This document shows positions 52,929 to 62,092 of a stretch of 64,000 nt of DNA, in pieces. The notes below the pieces were generated by a model, which was not told where the DNA came from, ran no database searches, and worked only from the letters and a program-made list of their open reading frames with translations. Source of the stretch: Stenotrophomonas rhizophila (GTDB lineage Bacteria; Pseudomonadota; Gammaproteobacteria; Xanthomonadales; Xanthomonadaceae); the NCBI RefSeq assembly GCF_020857975.1, contig NZ_JACWUO010000001.1:186001-250000 (forward strand). Reading direction: 5' to 3'. A program made the position numbers and the translations under genes. How positions within the stretch are numbered: position 1 is the first letter of the stretch; every line of letters starts with the position of its first letter.

Positions 52929-54221
52929 ATGACCTTCCTGCTGCTGCGCCCCCTGCTGGCGTTGGCTCTGTTGCCCGTCTCCACCAACCCGGCGCACGCC
53001 GATCAAGATCTTGCCGCCCCTGCCCATCCTGCCGCCGACCGCAAGGCGCTGCTGATCGGTGTCGACGGCATGCAGTACGAGCGCCTGCTGGATGCCATCG
53101 AGGCCGGCATGGCGCCCAACATCGGCAGCCTGCCGGTACTGGCCAAGAGCTATGTCGGCGGCATCAATGAGACCCAGACCGCCGTCACCAGCGGCAGCGG
53201 ACCGGGATGGACCACGATGCTCACTGGCACCTGGGCCGATCGCCATCGCGTGCCATTCAACGATGACCTCAGCCGCAGCCTGGCTGACAGCGTGTTCAAG
53301 CAGATCAAGCTGGCAGCGCCAAGCCGCCGGACCGTCAGCATTGTCAGTTGGGACACCATCAACAACAATTTCGCCAACGACGTCGCCGATGGCTACCTCG
53401 ACCTTGCCTACAAGTGCAGCAATAGCGATGCATGCGTGGTCAATCGGGTCATCGACGAGATCGAAACCGGCAATCCGGACTTCGTGTTCGCCCATACCAA
53501 CGACCCCGATACCACCGGCCACGGCCACGGCATCGCCTCGCAGCAATACCTCAACAAGATCCAGCAGGTGGACCGCCAGGTGGGGCAGATCCTGGCTGCG
53601 CTGGAGCGGCGTCAGCTGCAGCATCCCAACGAAGACTGGCTGGTGATCGTCGCCACCGACCACGGCTTCAAGCTCGACCAGCCGACCTACCACGGTTGCA
53701 GAACGATCAGCGAAAAGACCACCTTCATCGCGATGAACAAGCCGGCCAATGCCGAATTGACCCACCCGATTCCCTACAGTGGGACAGCCCTGGCGGGCTG
53801 GCCGGAACCGGAATGGTGCGGCATGCATGACCCGATCGCCCTGCAGAACCTGTACGGGCATGCCAGCCAGGCCGACATCACCCCCACCATCCTGCGCCAT
53901 ATGGGCGTTGCGGTGGACATCAGCGGGCACCAGATGGCGGGCATTCCGCTGATCGGCACGCTCGGCGCGCGCCAGCTGTCCTACGTACTGGACCCGGCCG
54001 ACGGCAGCGTGACCTTGGACTGGCGCCTGACCGGGCCGGATGCGGCCGCGCAGTTGGTGCGCGTGTTCCGCAACGGCGTGCCGATCGCCGCGCTGACCGG
54101 TGCCGAACACTACATCGATCGCAACCCGCCAGCCGGCACGGACAACCTGGACTATACGGTGGTGACCCGCAACACCGCCGCCTCGGTGCTGGCCCTGCGT
54201 GACGGCAGCGGCCTGCCATGA
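52929..54221 (+). CDS. Secreted alkaline-phosphatase-superfamily enzyme (copy 1)
   Basis: This 430-residue exported enzyme belongs to the type I phosphodiesterase/nucleotide pyrophosphatase branch of the alkaline phosphatase superfamily. It has a signal ending about AHADQ. Metal ligands are probably in LLIGVDGMQYERLL (Asp), FAHTNDPDTTGHGHG (Asp, His) and IVATDHGF (Asp, His). The nucleophile is likely Ser or Thr in TSGSGPGWTTMLTG. C-terminal to the catalytic region is a beta-rich domain (VTLDWRLTGPDAAAQLVRVF). It has a close paralogue 157 bases downstream. Substrate unknown. Confidence 0.88.
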   Translation: MTFLLLRPLLALALLPVSTNPAHADQDLAAPAHPAADRKALLIGVDGMQYERLLDAIEAGMAPNIGSLPVLAKSYVGGINETQTAVTSGSGPGWTTMLTGTWADRHRVPFNDDLSRSLADSVFKQIKLAAPSRRTVSIVSWDTINNNFANDVADGYLDLAYKCSNSDACVVNRVIDEIETGNPDFVFAHTNDPDTTGHGHGIASQQYLNKIQQVDRQVGQILAALERRQLQHPNEDWLVIVATDHGFKLDQPTYHGCRTISEKTTFIAMNKPANAELTHPIPYSGTALAGWPEPEWCGMHDPIALQNLYGHASQADITPTILRHMGVAVDISGHQMAGIPLIGTLGARQLSYVLDPADGSVTLDWRLTGPDAAAQLVRVFRNGVPIAALTGAEHYIDRNPPAGTDNLDYTVVTRNTAASVLALRDGSGLP

Positions 54222-54378
54222 GCCCGCGCCACCCGGGCCGCGTGCTGCCTGGGCAGCCGGGGTCGGCTGTCTAGCCCGGTCCGCCATCGCGCAACCTGCC
54301 GCCAGCATGCTGGACCCTGCCACCTCCCGGCACCTGCGTGTCGCTGCAGCCCGTCCACCACCGTCCAGAGGGATCGCC

Positions 54379-55626
54379 ATGCTCCGCCCGTCCGCCTCAA
54401 CGAAATTCCCGCGCCACCCCATCCCGCCCGCCGGCCTGCGTACACTGCTGGCACTGACCCTGCTCGGCGCCGCGTTGGGCGCGCACGCGGCCGATTACAG
54501 CCACCGCAAAGCCCTGCTGATCGGCGTCGACGGCATGCAGTACGAACGCCTGCTGGAAGCCATCGACGAGGGCACCGCGCCCAACATCGCCGGCCTGCAG
54601 CTGGGCAAGAGCTACGTTGGCGGCGTCATCGGCAGTCAGACCCAGGCGCCTACCAACAGCGGGCCCGGCTGGGCCACGCTGCTGACCGGCGCCTGGGTCG
54701 ACCGTCATGGCGTGCAGAACAACGGCAGCAGCTGGCGCAGCCTGGCCGACAGCGTCTTCAAGCAGATCAAGCGCAGCGACCCGATGCGACGCACCGCCAG
54801 CATCGTCAGCTGGGGCACCATCAACGACAACTTTGCCAACGACATCAGCGACGGCTATGTCGACCTGGCGTTGAAGTGCCACGACGTCGACCAGTGCGTC
54901 GCCGATGCTGCCAGCCAGGAGCTGGAACACGCCGACCCGGACTTCGTATTTGCCCATTTCGACGAGCCCGACCTGGCCGGCCACAGCCACGGCTTCACCG
55001 TGCCCTACCAGGACGCGATCCAGGGCGTGGACGCTCAGGTCGGCCAGGTGCTGGCCGCGCTGAAACGGCGCCAGCAACAGCATCCAAGCGAAGACTGGCT
55101 GGTGATCGTCGCCCCCGACCATGGCCGGGTGATGCCCGGCGGTTACGGGCATGGCAACCAGACGGTGTCGGAGAAGACCACCTTCATCGCGATCAACAAA
55201 CCGGCCAACGCCCAGCTGACCACGCCGGTGGTGCGCTCCAGTACCGATCCGCTGGACAACCTGTACGGCCACGCCAGCCAGGCCGACATCACCCCGACCA
55301 TTCTCAAGCACCTGGGCGTGCCGCTGGACATGACCGGGCACCGCATGGACGGCTTGCCGCTGATCGGTCAGGTCGGCGCGCGGCAGCTGGCGTATTCGAT
55401 CGACCCGACCGGTGCCGCGGTCACCTTGAACTGGCGGCTGACCGGGGCCAATGCCGACAGCCAGCTGCTGCGGGTCTTCCGCAACGGCGAGCCGGTGGCG
55501 GTACTGATCGGCGCGCAGCGCTTCACCGACAGCACGCTACCGGCTGGCACCGGCGACCTCAACTACACCGTGGTGACCCAGCAGGTTGCAACCTCGCTGC
55601 TGGTCGAACGCGGCCAGGCCGACTGA
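54379..55626 (+). CDS. Secreted alkaline-phosphatase-superfamily enzyme (copy 2)
   Basis: This 415-residue paralogue of the previous gene shares the same motifs: LLIGVDGMQYERLL, TNSGPGWATLLTG, FAHFDEPDLAGHSHG, IVAPDHGRVMPGG and GHASQADITPTIL. A signal segment (LLALTLLGAALGAHA) precedes the mature part. The middle loop of copy 1 with HGCRTISEKTTFI is altered here to YGHGNQTVSEKTTFI, and a 20-residue segment near CGMHDPIALQNL is shortened. Both have a C-terminal beta domain. ATG 54379 has an AGAGGGA ribosome binding site. Likely a tandem duplication that has diverged. Confidence 0.88.
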   Translation: MLRPSASTKFPRHPIPPAGLRTLLALTLLGAALGAHAADYSHRKALLIGVDGMQYERLLEAIDEGTAPNIAGLQLGKSYVGGVIGSQTQAPTNSGPGWATLLTGAWVDRHGVQNNGSSWRSLADSVFKQIKRSDPMRRTASIVSWGTINDNFANDISDGYVDLALKCHDVDQCVADAASQELEHADPDFVFAHFDEPDLAGHSHGFTVPYQDAIQGVDAQVGQVLAALKRRQQQHPSEDWLVIVAPDHGRVMPGGYGHGNQTVSEKTTFIAINKPANAQLTTPVVRSSTDPLDNLYGHASQADITPTILKHLGVPLDMTGHRMDGLPLIGQVGARQLAYSIDPTGAAVTLNWRLTGANADSQLLRVFRNGEPVAVLIGAQRFTDSTLPAGTGDLNYTVVTQQVATSLLVERGQAD

Positions 55627-55683
55627 GCTGCCGCGTGGCGGCGCCGGCATCGACCCAGACGGCGCGATGCCGGCTCATTGCGT

Positions 55684-56334
55684 TCACGGCCAGGCCGGCG
55701 GCTGCGCCGCCCAGGCCTGCTGCACCGCCACCAGGGTGGCCCGTTCGCTGTCGCGCCAGCCCGGCAGCAGCTGGGCATGGCGGCTGCTGTCGTTCCACAG
55801 GCCCGGTTCGGTACGCACCGCCGCGGCATACCAGCGCACGGCTTCGTCCTTGCGGCCCAGCGTCCACAACGCCAACGCGTAGGTCGGTGGCGCCCATGAC
55901 GGGTTGCCGCGCATGCCGCCCACGGCCGCGTTCCATTGCGCCAGCGCGGCCTCGGCCTGGCCCAGCCGGAACAGGTCCCAGCCGTAGTTCCAGCGCACGG
56001 TGCGGCCCGGCACGGTGGTTGCCGGCGCCGTTGCCAATGCTTCCTGGTACAGCGTGCGGCCCAGTTCCGGCCGGCCCTGCGCCATCGCCACGCCGGCCAG
56101 CTGCACGGTCGCCTCCAGCGCCTTGCGGCCGCGCTCGCGCTGCTTCATCAGCTGGTCGACCAGGCCGCTATCGCTGCCCTGGATCAGCACCATCGGTGCG
56201 GCGGCGGCATCCTTGTCGAAGTAGAACTCCTGCAGCGCCGGCAGCGATTGCGCCGCCGCCCCGAACGCCGTCAATGCCATCGCCAGTCCTGCGGCCAGCA
56301 TCACGCCGGCCCGCTTGTGTCTTGCCACTGCCAT
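55684..56334 (-). CDS. Exported TPR-type protein
   Basis: This 216-residue protein has a signal peptide (GVMLAAGLAMALTAFGAAAQS) and a helical region with at least two tetratricopeptide-like repeats (VRWNYGWDLFRLGQAEAALAQWNAAV, TYALALWTLGRKDEAVRWYAAAV). The N-terminal part (FYFDKDAAAAPMVLIQGSDSGLVDQLMKQ) is not recognised. It would act in the periplasm as a scaffold; no partner is known. It faces the phosphatase gene tail-to-tail and precedes the DUF938 gene with a REP element in the gap. Confidence 0.8.
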   Translation of the reverse strand: MAVARHKRAGVMLAAGLAMALTAFGAAAQSLPALQEFYFDKDAAAAPMVLIQGSDSGLVDQLMKQRERGRKALEATVQLAGVAMAQGRPELGRTLYQEALATAPATTVPGRTVRWNYGWDLFRLGQAEAALAQWNAAVGGMRGNPSWAPPTYALALWTLGRKDEAVRWYAAAVRTEPGLWNDSSRHAQLLPGWRDSERATLVAVQQAWAAQPPAWP

Positions 56335-56484
56335 GCAAACTCCCCCAGGTTGTCACAACAACCTCCCACCACGATCCTAACCGCTGGGTGCGGCCTGGCG
56401 CGAGTGCCGGCGGGTGTGGGCGTAGCCGGGGGCGTAGTGGAGCCGGCCAGCGGCAAGCTGCTGGTGCTGCCCGAGCGGGATGCC

Positions 56485-56508
56485 GAGCCGGCCAGCGGCC
56501 GGCACTAC
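56485..56508 (-). repeat. GTAG REP element spanning the DUF938 stop codon
   Basis: GAGCCGGCCAGCGGCC followed by GGCACTAC is a SMAG-type unit read from the minus strand (GTAGTGCCGGCC first). Its TAG supplies the stop codon of the DUF938 gene. A partial GAGCCGGCCAGCGGC copy starts near 56440. Confidence 0.8.
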
Positions 56509-57131
56509 CGGCGCTGGTACCGCCACAGCCGCAGCCGGTTGTTGGCCGGCATCGCCACGTCGTCGACCAGCCGCAGGCCCTGCGCGGCGGCCAGGGCATC
56601 CACCGCTTCGGCATCGCGGATGCCGGCGGCGGGGTCGCGCGCCTTCAGCCACGCATCGAACTGCCGGTTGCTGTCGCTGCTGAACTCCCCGGCGTAGTTG
56701 AACGGCCCGTAGATGCACAGCAGCGCGTTGTCGGCCATCACCGCCGGCAGCCCAGCGAACAGGGCCTGTACGTGCGCCCAGCTCATGATGTGCAGGGTAT
56801 TGGCGCTGAACACCGCATCGAACCCCAGCGGCGCCTGCGGCAACGGGCCCAGCCCCGGCACCGGCGACAGCACCGCCTGCAACGGCCAGGGCGCCGGCGC
56901 ATTGGGCAGGGCCGCCGCGGCCAGGCGTTCGGCGATGCCGGGCAGATGGTCGGGATGGTCGCTGGCCTGCCAGTGCAGCTGCGGCAGCTCGGCGGCGAAA
57001 TACGCGGCGTGCTGGCCGGTGCCGCTGCCGATCTCCAGCACCCGCCGGCGCTGGCCCAGGTGCTGGCGCAGCACCGCCAGGATCGGCGCGCGGTTGCGTT
57101 CACAGGCTTCGGACCACCGCTGCTGGCTCAT
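56505..57131 (-). CDS. DUF938 SAM-dependent methyltransferase-like protein
   Basis: This 208-residue protein has a methyltransferase-type Rossmann core: VLEIGSGTGQHAAYFA (SAM loop), WQASDHPDHLPGI, then FDAVFSANTLHIMSW and LCIYGPFNYAGEFSSDSN. The N-terminal ACERNRAPILAVL is typical of DUF938. Its substrate is unknown. The stop codon lies inside a REP element. It is divergent from the TldD gene cluster, with 141 bases between starts. It is the last gene before the exported TldD/PmbA group. Confidence 0.9.
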   Translation of the reverse strand: MSQQRWSEACERNRAPILAVLRQHLGQRRRVLEIGSGTGQHAAYFAAELPQLHWQASDHPDHLPGIAERLAAAALPNAPAPWPLQAVLSPVPGLGPLPQAPLGFDAVFSANTLHIMSWAHVQALFAGLPAVMADNALLCIYGPFNYAGEFSSDSNRQFDAWLKARDPAAGIRDAEAVDALAAAQGLRLVDDVAMPANNRLRLWRYQRR

Positions 57132-57272
57132 GGATGCTCAAGATGAATTCGACAACGCCCATCCAACCATGACTGCAGTCACTTGTGCCACCGGCGGGCG
57201 CCACCGAAAGTCGGGGACTTGTCCACTGCAGCGGTCTTCGGGCCTGCTGCCGTACCCGGGGAACCGCAAGCT

Positions 57273-58901
57273 GTGCAACGCCGTGAGTTTTTGACGCTGT
57301 CTGGGATGGGCCTGGCGGGCCTGATGCTGCCGCACTCGCACCTGATCGCCGCCGAGCAGTTGCTCGAACCGGGCGACCTGGGCCGCAGGAAGGCGCTGGC
57401 CGAGGCCGCCCTGGGCGCGGCCAGGCGGCTGGGCGCCAGCTACTGCGATGTGCGCATCGGCCGTTACCTCAACCAGGCGGTGATCACCCGCGAGGCGCAG
57501 GTGCAGAACATCACCAACAGCGAGTCCTCGGGCATCGGCATCCGGGTGATCGTCAACGGCGCCTGGGGCTTTGCCGCCACCCACCAGCAGACCCCGGCGG
57601 CGGTGAAGGCTACCGTCGAGCAGGCCGCGGCCATCGCCCGCGCCAACGCCGGCATCCAGACCCGCCCGGTGCAGCTGGCCCCGGTGACCGGGGTGGGCGA
57701 GGTGAGCTGGAAGACGCCGATCCGCAAGAACGCGATGGCCGTGCCGATCCAGGACAAGGTCGACCTGCTGTTGAGTTTGAACGCGGCCGCGCTCAACGCC
57801 GGCGCCGATTTCATCAACTCCACCCTGTTCCTGGTCAACGAGCAGAAGTACTTCGCCTCCAGCGACGGCTCGTTCATCGACCAGGACGTGCACCGGATCT
57901 GGCTGCCGTTCACCGCCACCGCGATCGACAAGGCCAGCGGCAAGTTCCGTACCCGCGCCGGGCTGTCCTCGCCGATGGGCATGGGCTACGAGTTCCTCGA
58001 TGGCGATGCCAGCGGCAAGATCGCCCTGCCCGGCGGGGTGGTCGCCTACCGCGATTCGTACGACCCGGTCGAGGACGCCATCGCTGCGGCGCGGCAGGCG
58101 CGCGAAAAGCTCAAGGCGCCGTCGGTGAAGCCGGGCAAGTACGACCTGGTGCTGGACCCGTCCAACCTGTTCCTGACCATCCACGAGAACGTCGGCCACC
58201 CGCTGGAACTGGACCGCGTGCTGGGCTATGAAGCCAACTACGCCGGTACCAGCTTCGCCACCCTGGACAAGCGCGCCGCCGGCTACCGCTGGGGCAGCGA
58301 GCGGGTCAACTTCTTCGCCGACAAGACCGCCCCGGGCAGCCTGGGCGCGGTGGGCTACGACGATGAAGGCGTGAAAACCAAACGTTGGGACCTGGTCAAG
58401 GACGGCATCCTGGTCAACTACCAGGCCACCCGCGATGAGGTGCATATCCTTGGCGAGACCCAATCGCATGGCTGCAGCTACGCCGATTCGTGGTCCAGCG
58501 TGCAGTTCCAGCGCATGGCCAACGTGTCGCTGGCGCCGGGCAAGGCGCCGCTGAGCGTGGCCGAGATGATCAAGGACGTGGAGAACGGCATCTACATCCA
58601 CGGCCGCGGCTCGTACTCGATCGACCAGCAACGCTTCAACGCGCAGTTCGGCGGGCAGTTGTACTATCAGATCAAGAACGGCCAGATCGCCGGCATGGTC
58701 GAGGATGCGGCCTACCAGATCCGTACCCCGGAGTTCTGGGCCGCCTGCAGCGCGATCTGCGATGAGCGCGACTTCCGCTTCGGCGGCTCGTTCTTCGACG
58801 GCAAGGGCCAGCCCGGCCAGGTCTCGGCGGTGTCGCACGGCTCCTCGACCGCACGCTTCGATGGCATCAGCATCATCAACACCGCGCGCAGCCTGGGATG
58901 A
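57273..58901 (+). CDS. Tat-exported TldD-like metalloprotease (copy 1)
   Basis: This 542-residue protein is a member of the TldD/PmbA family, with GTG start at 57273 (coding VQRREFLTLSGMGLAG). The start is a twin-arginine signal (RREFLTL), so the protein is expected in the periplasm. The zinc motif is IHENVGHPLELDRV (HExxxH). The cysteine that completes the zinc site in E. coli TldD (CGKxGQ) is replaced by aspartate in SFFDGKGQPGQ. Flanking KPGKYDLVLDPS and NYAGTSFATLDK fit the family. It is followed by a close paralogue and a PmbA-like gene. Substrate unknown. Confidence 0.88.
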   Translation: MQRREFLTLSGMGLAGLMLPHSHLIAAEQLLEPGDLGRRKALAEAALGAARRLGASYCDVRIGRYLNQAVITREAQVQNITNSESSGIGIRVIVNGAWGFAATHQQTPAAVKATVEQAAAIARANAGIQTRPVQLAPVTGVGEVSWKTPIRKNAMAVPIQDKVDLLLSLNAAALNAGADFINSTLFLVNEQKYFASSDGSFIDQDVHRIWLPFTATAIDKASGKFRTRAGLSSPMGMGYEFLDGDASGKIALPGGVVAYRDSYDPVEDAIAAARQAREKLKAPSVKPGKYDLVLDPSNLFLTIHENVGHPLELDRVLGYEANYAGTSFATLDKRAAGYRWGSERVNFFADKTAPGSLGAVGYDDEGVKTKRWDLVKDGILVNYQATRDEVHILGETQSHGCSYADSWSSVQFQRMANVSLAPGKAPLSVAEMIKDVENGIYIHGRGSYSIDQQRFNAQFGGQLYYQIKNGQIAGMVEDAAYQIRTPEFWAACSAICDERDFRFGGSFFDGKGQPGQVSAVSHGSSTARFDGISIINTARSLG

Positions 58902-59035
58902 GCACACCCTGCCAGACCCGCGATGGCTGTCCTGTTTTCCGCTACACCCCACCGCCGGCGGCTGCCTGATCGTGCCTGCGGTGGCACCAATCCAGACGTT
59001 TCCCTGCCACCCCCACACCGACGTGGAGAGCTGCC

Positions 59036-60670
59036 TTGCAAAGACGTGACTTCCTGGCCCTGACCGGGCTTACCGCTGGCGGTCTGATCGTGCCGTCGTT
59101 CTTCGGCAAGGCGATCGCCGCCGAACAGCTGCACAGCACCCTGGACCTGGGCCTGAAGAAGCGCCTGGCCGATGCGGCGCTGGCCGCCGCCCGCCAGGCC
59201 GGCGCCACCTACTGCGATGTGCGCATCGGGCGCTACCTGCGCCAGTTCGTGATCACCCGCGAGGACAAGGTGCAGAACGTGGTCAACACCGAGTCCACCG
59301 GTGTGGGCATTCGGGTGATCGTCAATGGCGCCTGGGGCTTTGCCGCCACCAACCAGCTCGGCACCGCCGACGTGGCCCGCGCCGCGCAGCAGGCCGCGGC
59401 GATCGCCAAGGCCAACGCCGGCGTGCAGACCGCGCCGGTGCGGCTGGCCGCCACCCCGGGCGTCGGCGAGGTGAGCTGGAAGACCCCGATCCGCAAGAAT
59501 GCGATGGACGTACCGATCAAGGAGAAGGTCGAGCTGCTGCTGGACGTCAATGCCGCCGCGCTCGGCGCCGGCGCCAGCTTCGTCAACTCGATGCTGTTCC
59601 TGGTCAACGAACAGAAGTACTTCGCCTCCACCGATGGCTCCTACATCGACCAGGACGTGCACCGCATCTGGGCGCCGATGACGGTCACCGCGATCGACAA
59701 GGCCAGCGGCAAGTTCCGCACCCGCGAGGGTCTGTCCGCGCCGATGGGCATGGGCTACGAGTACATGGACGGCGCCGCCGCCGGCAAGGTGCTCACCCCC
59801 AACGGGGTGGTCAACTACAGCTCCTCCTACGACATGAAGGAAGATGCGATCGCCGCGGCCAGGCAGGCACAGGAAAAGCTCAAGGCGCCCTCGGTCAAGC
59901 CGGGCAAGTACGACCTGGTGCTGGACCCGTCGCATACCTGGCTGACCATCCACGAATCGGTCGGCCACCCGCTGGAACTGGACCGCGTGCTCGGCTACGA
60001 AGCCAACTACGCCGGCACCAGCTTTGCCACCCTGGACAAGCGCGAACAGCATTTCCAGTACGGCAGCGACAAGGTCAACATCTTCGCCGACAAGACCCAG
60101 CCGGGCAGCCTCGGCGCGGTGGCCTACGACGACGAAGGCGTGCAGACCAAGCGCTGGGACCTGATCAGCGACGGCAAGCTGGTCGACTACCAGACCATCC
60201 GCGACCAGGCGCATATCCTGGGCAAGACCGCCTCCGATGGCTGCTGCTATGCCGATTCCTGGTCCAGCGTGCAGTTCCAGCGCATGGCCAACGTGTCGCT
60301 GGCGCCGGGCAAGACCCCGCTGAGCGTGGCCGACCTGGTCAAGGACGTCGAGAACGGCATCTACATCATCGGCGACGGCTCGTTCTCGATCGACCAGCAG
60401 CGCTACAACGCGCAGTTCGGCGGCCAGCTGTTCTACGAAATCAAGAACGGCAAGATCACCCGCATGCTCGAGGACGTGGCCTACCAGATCCGCACGCCGG
60501 AGTTCTGGAACGCCTGCAGCGCCGTGGCCGATGAGCGCGACTACCGCCTGGGCGGTTCGTTCTTCGACGGCAAGGGCCAGCCGGGCCAGGTCTCGGCGGT
60601 CTCGCACGGCTCGTCCACCGCGCGCTTCAACGGTATCAACGTCATCAACACCGCGCGCAGCCTCGGCTGA
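59036..60670 (+). CDS. Tat-exported TldD-like metalloprotease (copy 2)
   Basis: This 544-residue protein is a close paralogue of the preceding TldD-like protein. It starts with TTG at 59036 (RRDFLALTGLTAGGL, twin-arginine signal), with a GGAGAG ribosome binding site about 6 bases before. The motif HESVGH (residues 306-311) gives the HExxxH site. The C-terminal SFFDGKGQPGQ again has Asp where the canonical TldD zinc cysteine would be. The copies share long stretches, including PIRKNAM and FLVNEQKYFAS, so the duplication is fairly old yet constrained. Upstream PmbA partners would normally pair with one TldD only. Confidence 0.88.
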   Translation: MQRRDFLALTGLTAGGLIVPSFFGKAIAAEQLHSTLDLGLKKRLADAALAAARQAGATYCDVRIGRYLRQFVITREDKVQNVVNTESTGVGIRVIVNGAWGFAATNQLGTADVARAAQQAAAIAKANAGVQTAPVRLAATPGVGEVSWKTPIRKNAMDVPIKEKVELLLDVNAAALGAGASFVNSMLFLVNEQKYFASTDGSYIDQDVHRIWAPMTVTAIDKASGKFRTREGLSAPMGMGYEYMDGAAAGKVLTPNGVVNYSSSYDMKEDAIAAARQAQEKLKAPSVKPGKYDLVLDPSHTWLTIHESVGHPLELDRVLGYEANYAGTSFATLDKREQHFQYGSDKVNIFADKTQPGSLGAVAYDDEGVQTKRWDLISDGKLVDYQTIRDQAHILGKTASDGCCYADSWSSVQFQRMANVSLAPGKTPLSVADLVKDVENGIYIIGDGSFSIDQQRYNAQFGGQLFYEIKNGKITRMLEDVAYQIRTPEFWNACSAVADERDYRLGGSFFDGKGQPGQVSAVSHGSSTARFNGINVINTARSLG

Positions 60671-60691
60671 CCGGTCAGGAGCCTACCAACC

Positions 60692-62026
60692 ATGAGTATC
60701 TTCACCGAAGCACAGGCCAAGGCCATCCTCGACAAGGTCATCGCGCTGTCCAAGGCCGATGAGTGCACCGCCGTGCTGGGCGGCACGATCAATGGCAACA
60801 TCCGTTTCGCCCTGAACAACGTGTCCACCAGCGGCATCGTGGACAACACCGAGCTGGCGGTCACCGTGGCCTTCGGCAAGCGCGTGGGCACCGCCTCGAT
60901 CAACGAGTTCGACGATGCCGCGCTGGAGCGGGTGGTGCGCCGCGCCGAAGACCTGGCCCGGCTGGCCCCGGAGAACCCGGAATTCCTGCCGGCCATCGGC
61001 AAGCAGACCTACACTCCCAGCCCGACCTTCAGCGCCTCCACCGCCGCCATCGACCCGGCGTTCCGCGCCAAGGTCGCCGCCGACTCGATCGCCCCGTGCC
61101 GCGGCAACGGCCTGATCGCCGCCGGCTTCCTGGAGGACGGCCAGGGTTTCTACGCCACCGCCAACAGCAACGGCAATTTCGCCTACCAGCGCAGCACCAG
61201 CTTCGACTACACCTGCACCGTGCGCACCGAAGACGGCCGCGGGTCGGGCTGGGTCGGCCGCAACCTCAAGGATGCCGCCGACTTCAAGGCCGACCAGGAC
61301 ATCCGCATCGCGATGCGCAAGGCCACCGAATCGCAGGAAGCCAAGGCGCTGGAACCGGGCAAGTACACGGTGATCCTGGAACCGGCCGCCGCCGCCGGCC
61401 TGATCAGCTTCATGATGAACTTCTTCAGCGCCCGTTCGGCCGACGAAGGGCGCAGCTTCCTGTCCAAGAAGGGCGGCGGCAACAAGCTCGGCGAGCAGGT
61501 GTTCGACCCGCGGGTGAACATGCATGCCGACCCGTGGCACCCCGACGCCCCGGTGCTGCCATGGGACAGCGAAGGCCTGCCGCGCACCAAGCTGCCGATC
61601 ATCGAGAACGGCAAGATCGCCAACCTGGAGTACTCGCGCTTCTGGGCGCAGAAGCAGGGCAAGACCGCCAATGCCAGCCCGGGCAACCTGCTGATGAGCG
61701 GCGGCGACAAGAGCACCGCCGACCTGGTCCGCGGCACCCAGAAGGGCATCCTGGTCACCCGTACCTGGTACATCCGCATGGTCGACCCGCAGACCGTGCT
61801 GCTCACCGGCCTGACCCGCGACGGCACCTTCTACATCGAGAACGGCCAGATCAAGTACCCGGTGAAGAACTTCCGCTTCAACGAATCGCCGGTGATCATG
61901 CTCAACAACATCGAAGAACTGGGCAAGCCGGTGCGCGTGGCCGGCGACGAGTCCAGCTTCGTGATGATGATTCCGCCGATGAAACTGCGCGATTTCACCT
62001 TCACCTCGCTGTCCGACGCGGTGTAA
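60692..62026 (+). CDS. PmbA/TldE-like partner protein
   Basis: This 444-residue protein belongs to the TldD/PmbA family but lacks a HExxxH motif, as expected for PmbA (TldE). Recognised stretches are VSTSGIVDNTELAVTVAFG, ALEPGKYTVILEPAAAAGLI, FSARSADEGRSFLSKKGG and TRTWYIRMVDPQTVLLTGLT. PmbA partners form heterodimers with TldD. No signal peptide is visible, in contrast to the two TldD-like proteins. That mismatch of location is notable. It lies 21 bases after TldD copy 2. Confidence 0.88.
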   Translation: MSIFTEAQAKAILDKVIALSKADECTAVLGGTINGNIRFALNNVSTSGIVDNTELAVTVAFGKRVGTASINEFDDAALERVVRRAEDLARLAPENPEFLPAIGKQTYTPSPTFSASTAAIDPAFRAKVAADSIAPCRGNGLIAAGFLEDGQGFYATANSNGNFAYQRSTSFDYTCTVRTEDGRGSGWVGRNLKDAADFKADQDIRIAMRKATESQEAKALEPGKYTVILEPAAAAGLISFMMNFFSARSADEGRSFLSKKGGGNKLGEQVFDPRVNMHADPWHPDAPVLPWDSEGLPRTKLPIIENGKIANLEYSRFWAQKQGKTANASPGNLLMSGGDKSTADLVRGTQKGILVTRTWYIRMVDPQTVLLTGLTRDGTFYIENGQIKYPVKNFRFNESPVIMLNNIEELGKPVRVAGDESSFVMMIPPMKLRDFTFTSLSDAV

Positions 62027-62092
62027 GCGGGAGACGGAACGGCGCATGCGACCGATGACCACTGCCGCTCCGTTCCTGCAAGGCCTGCGCGC

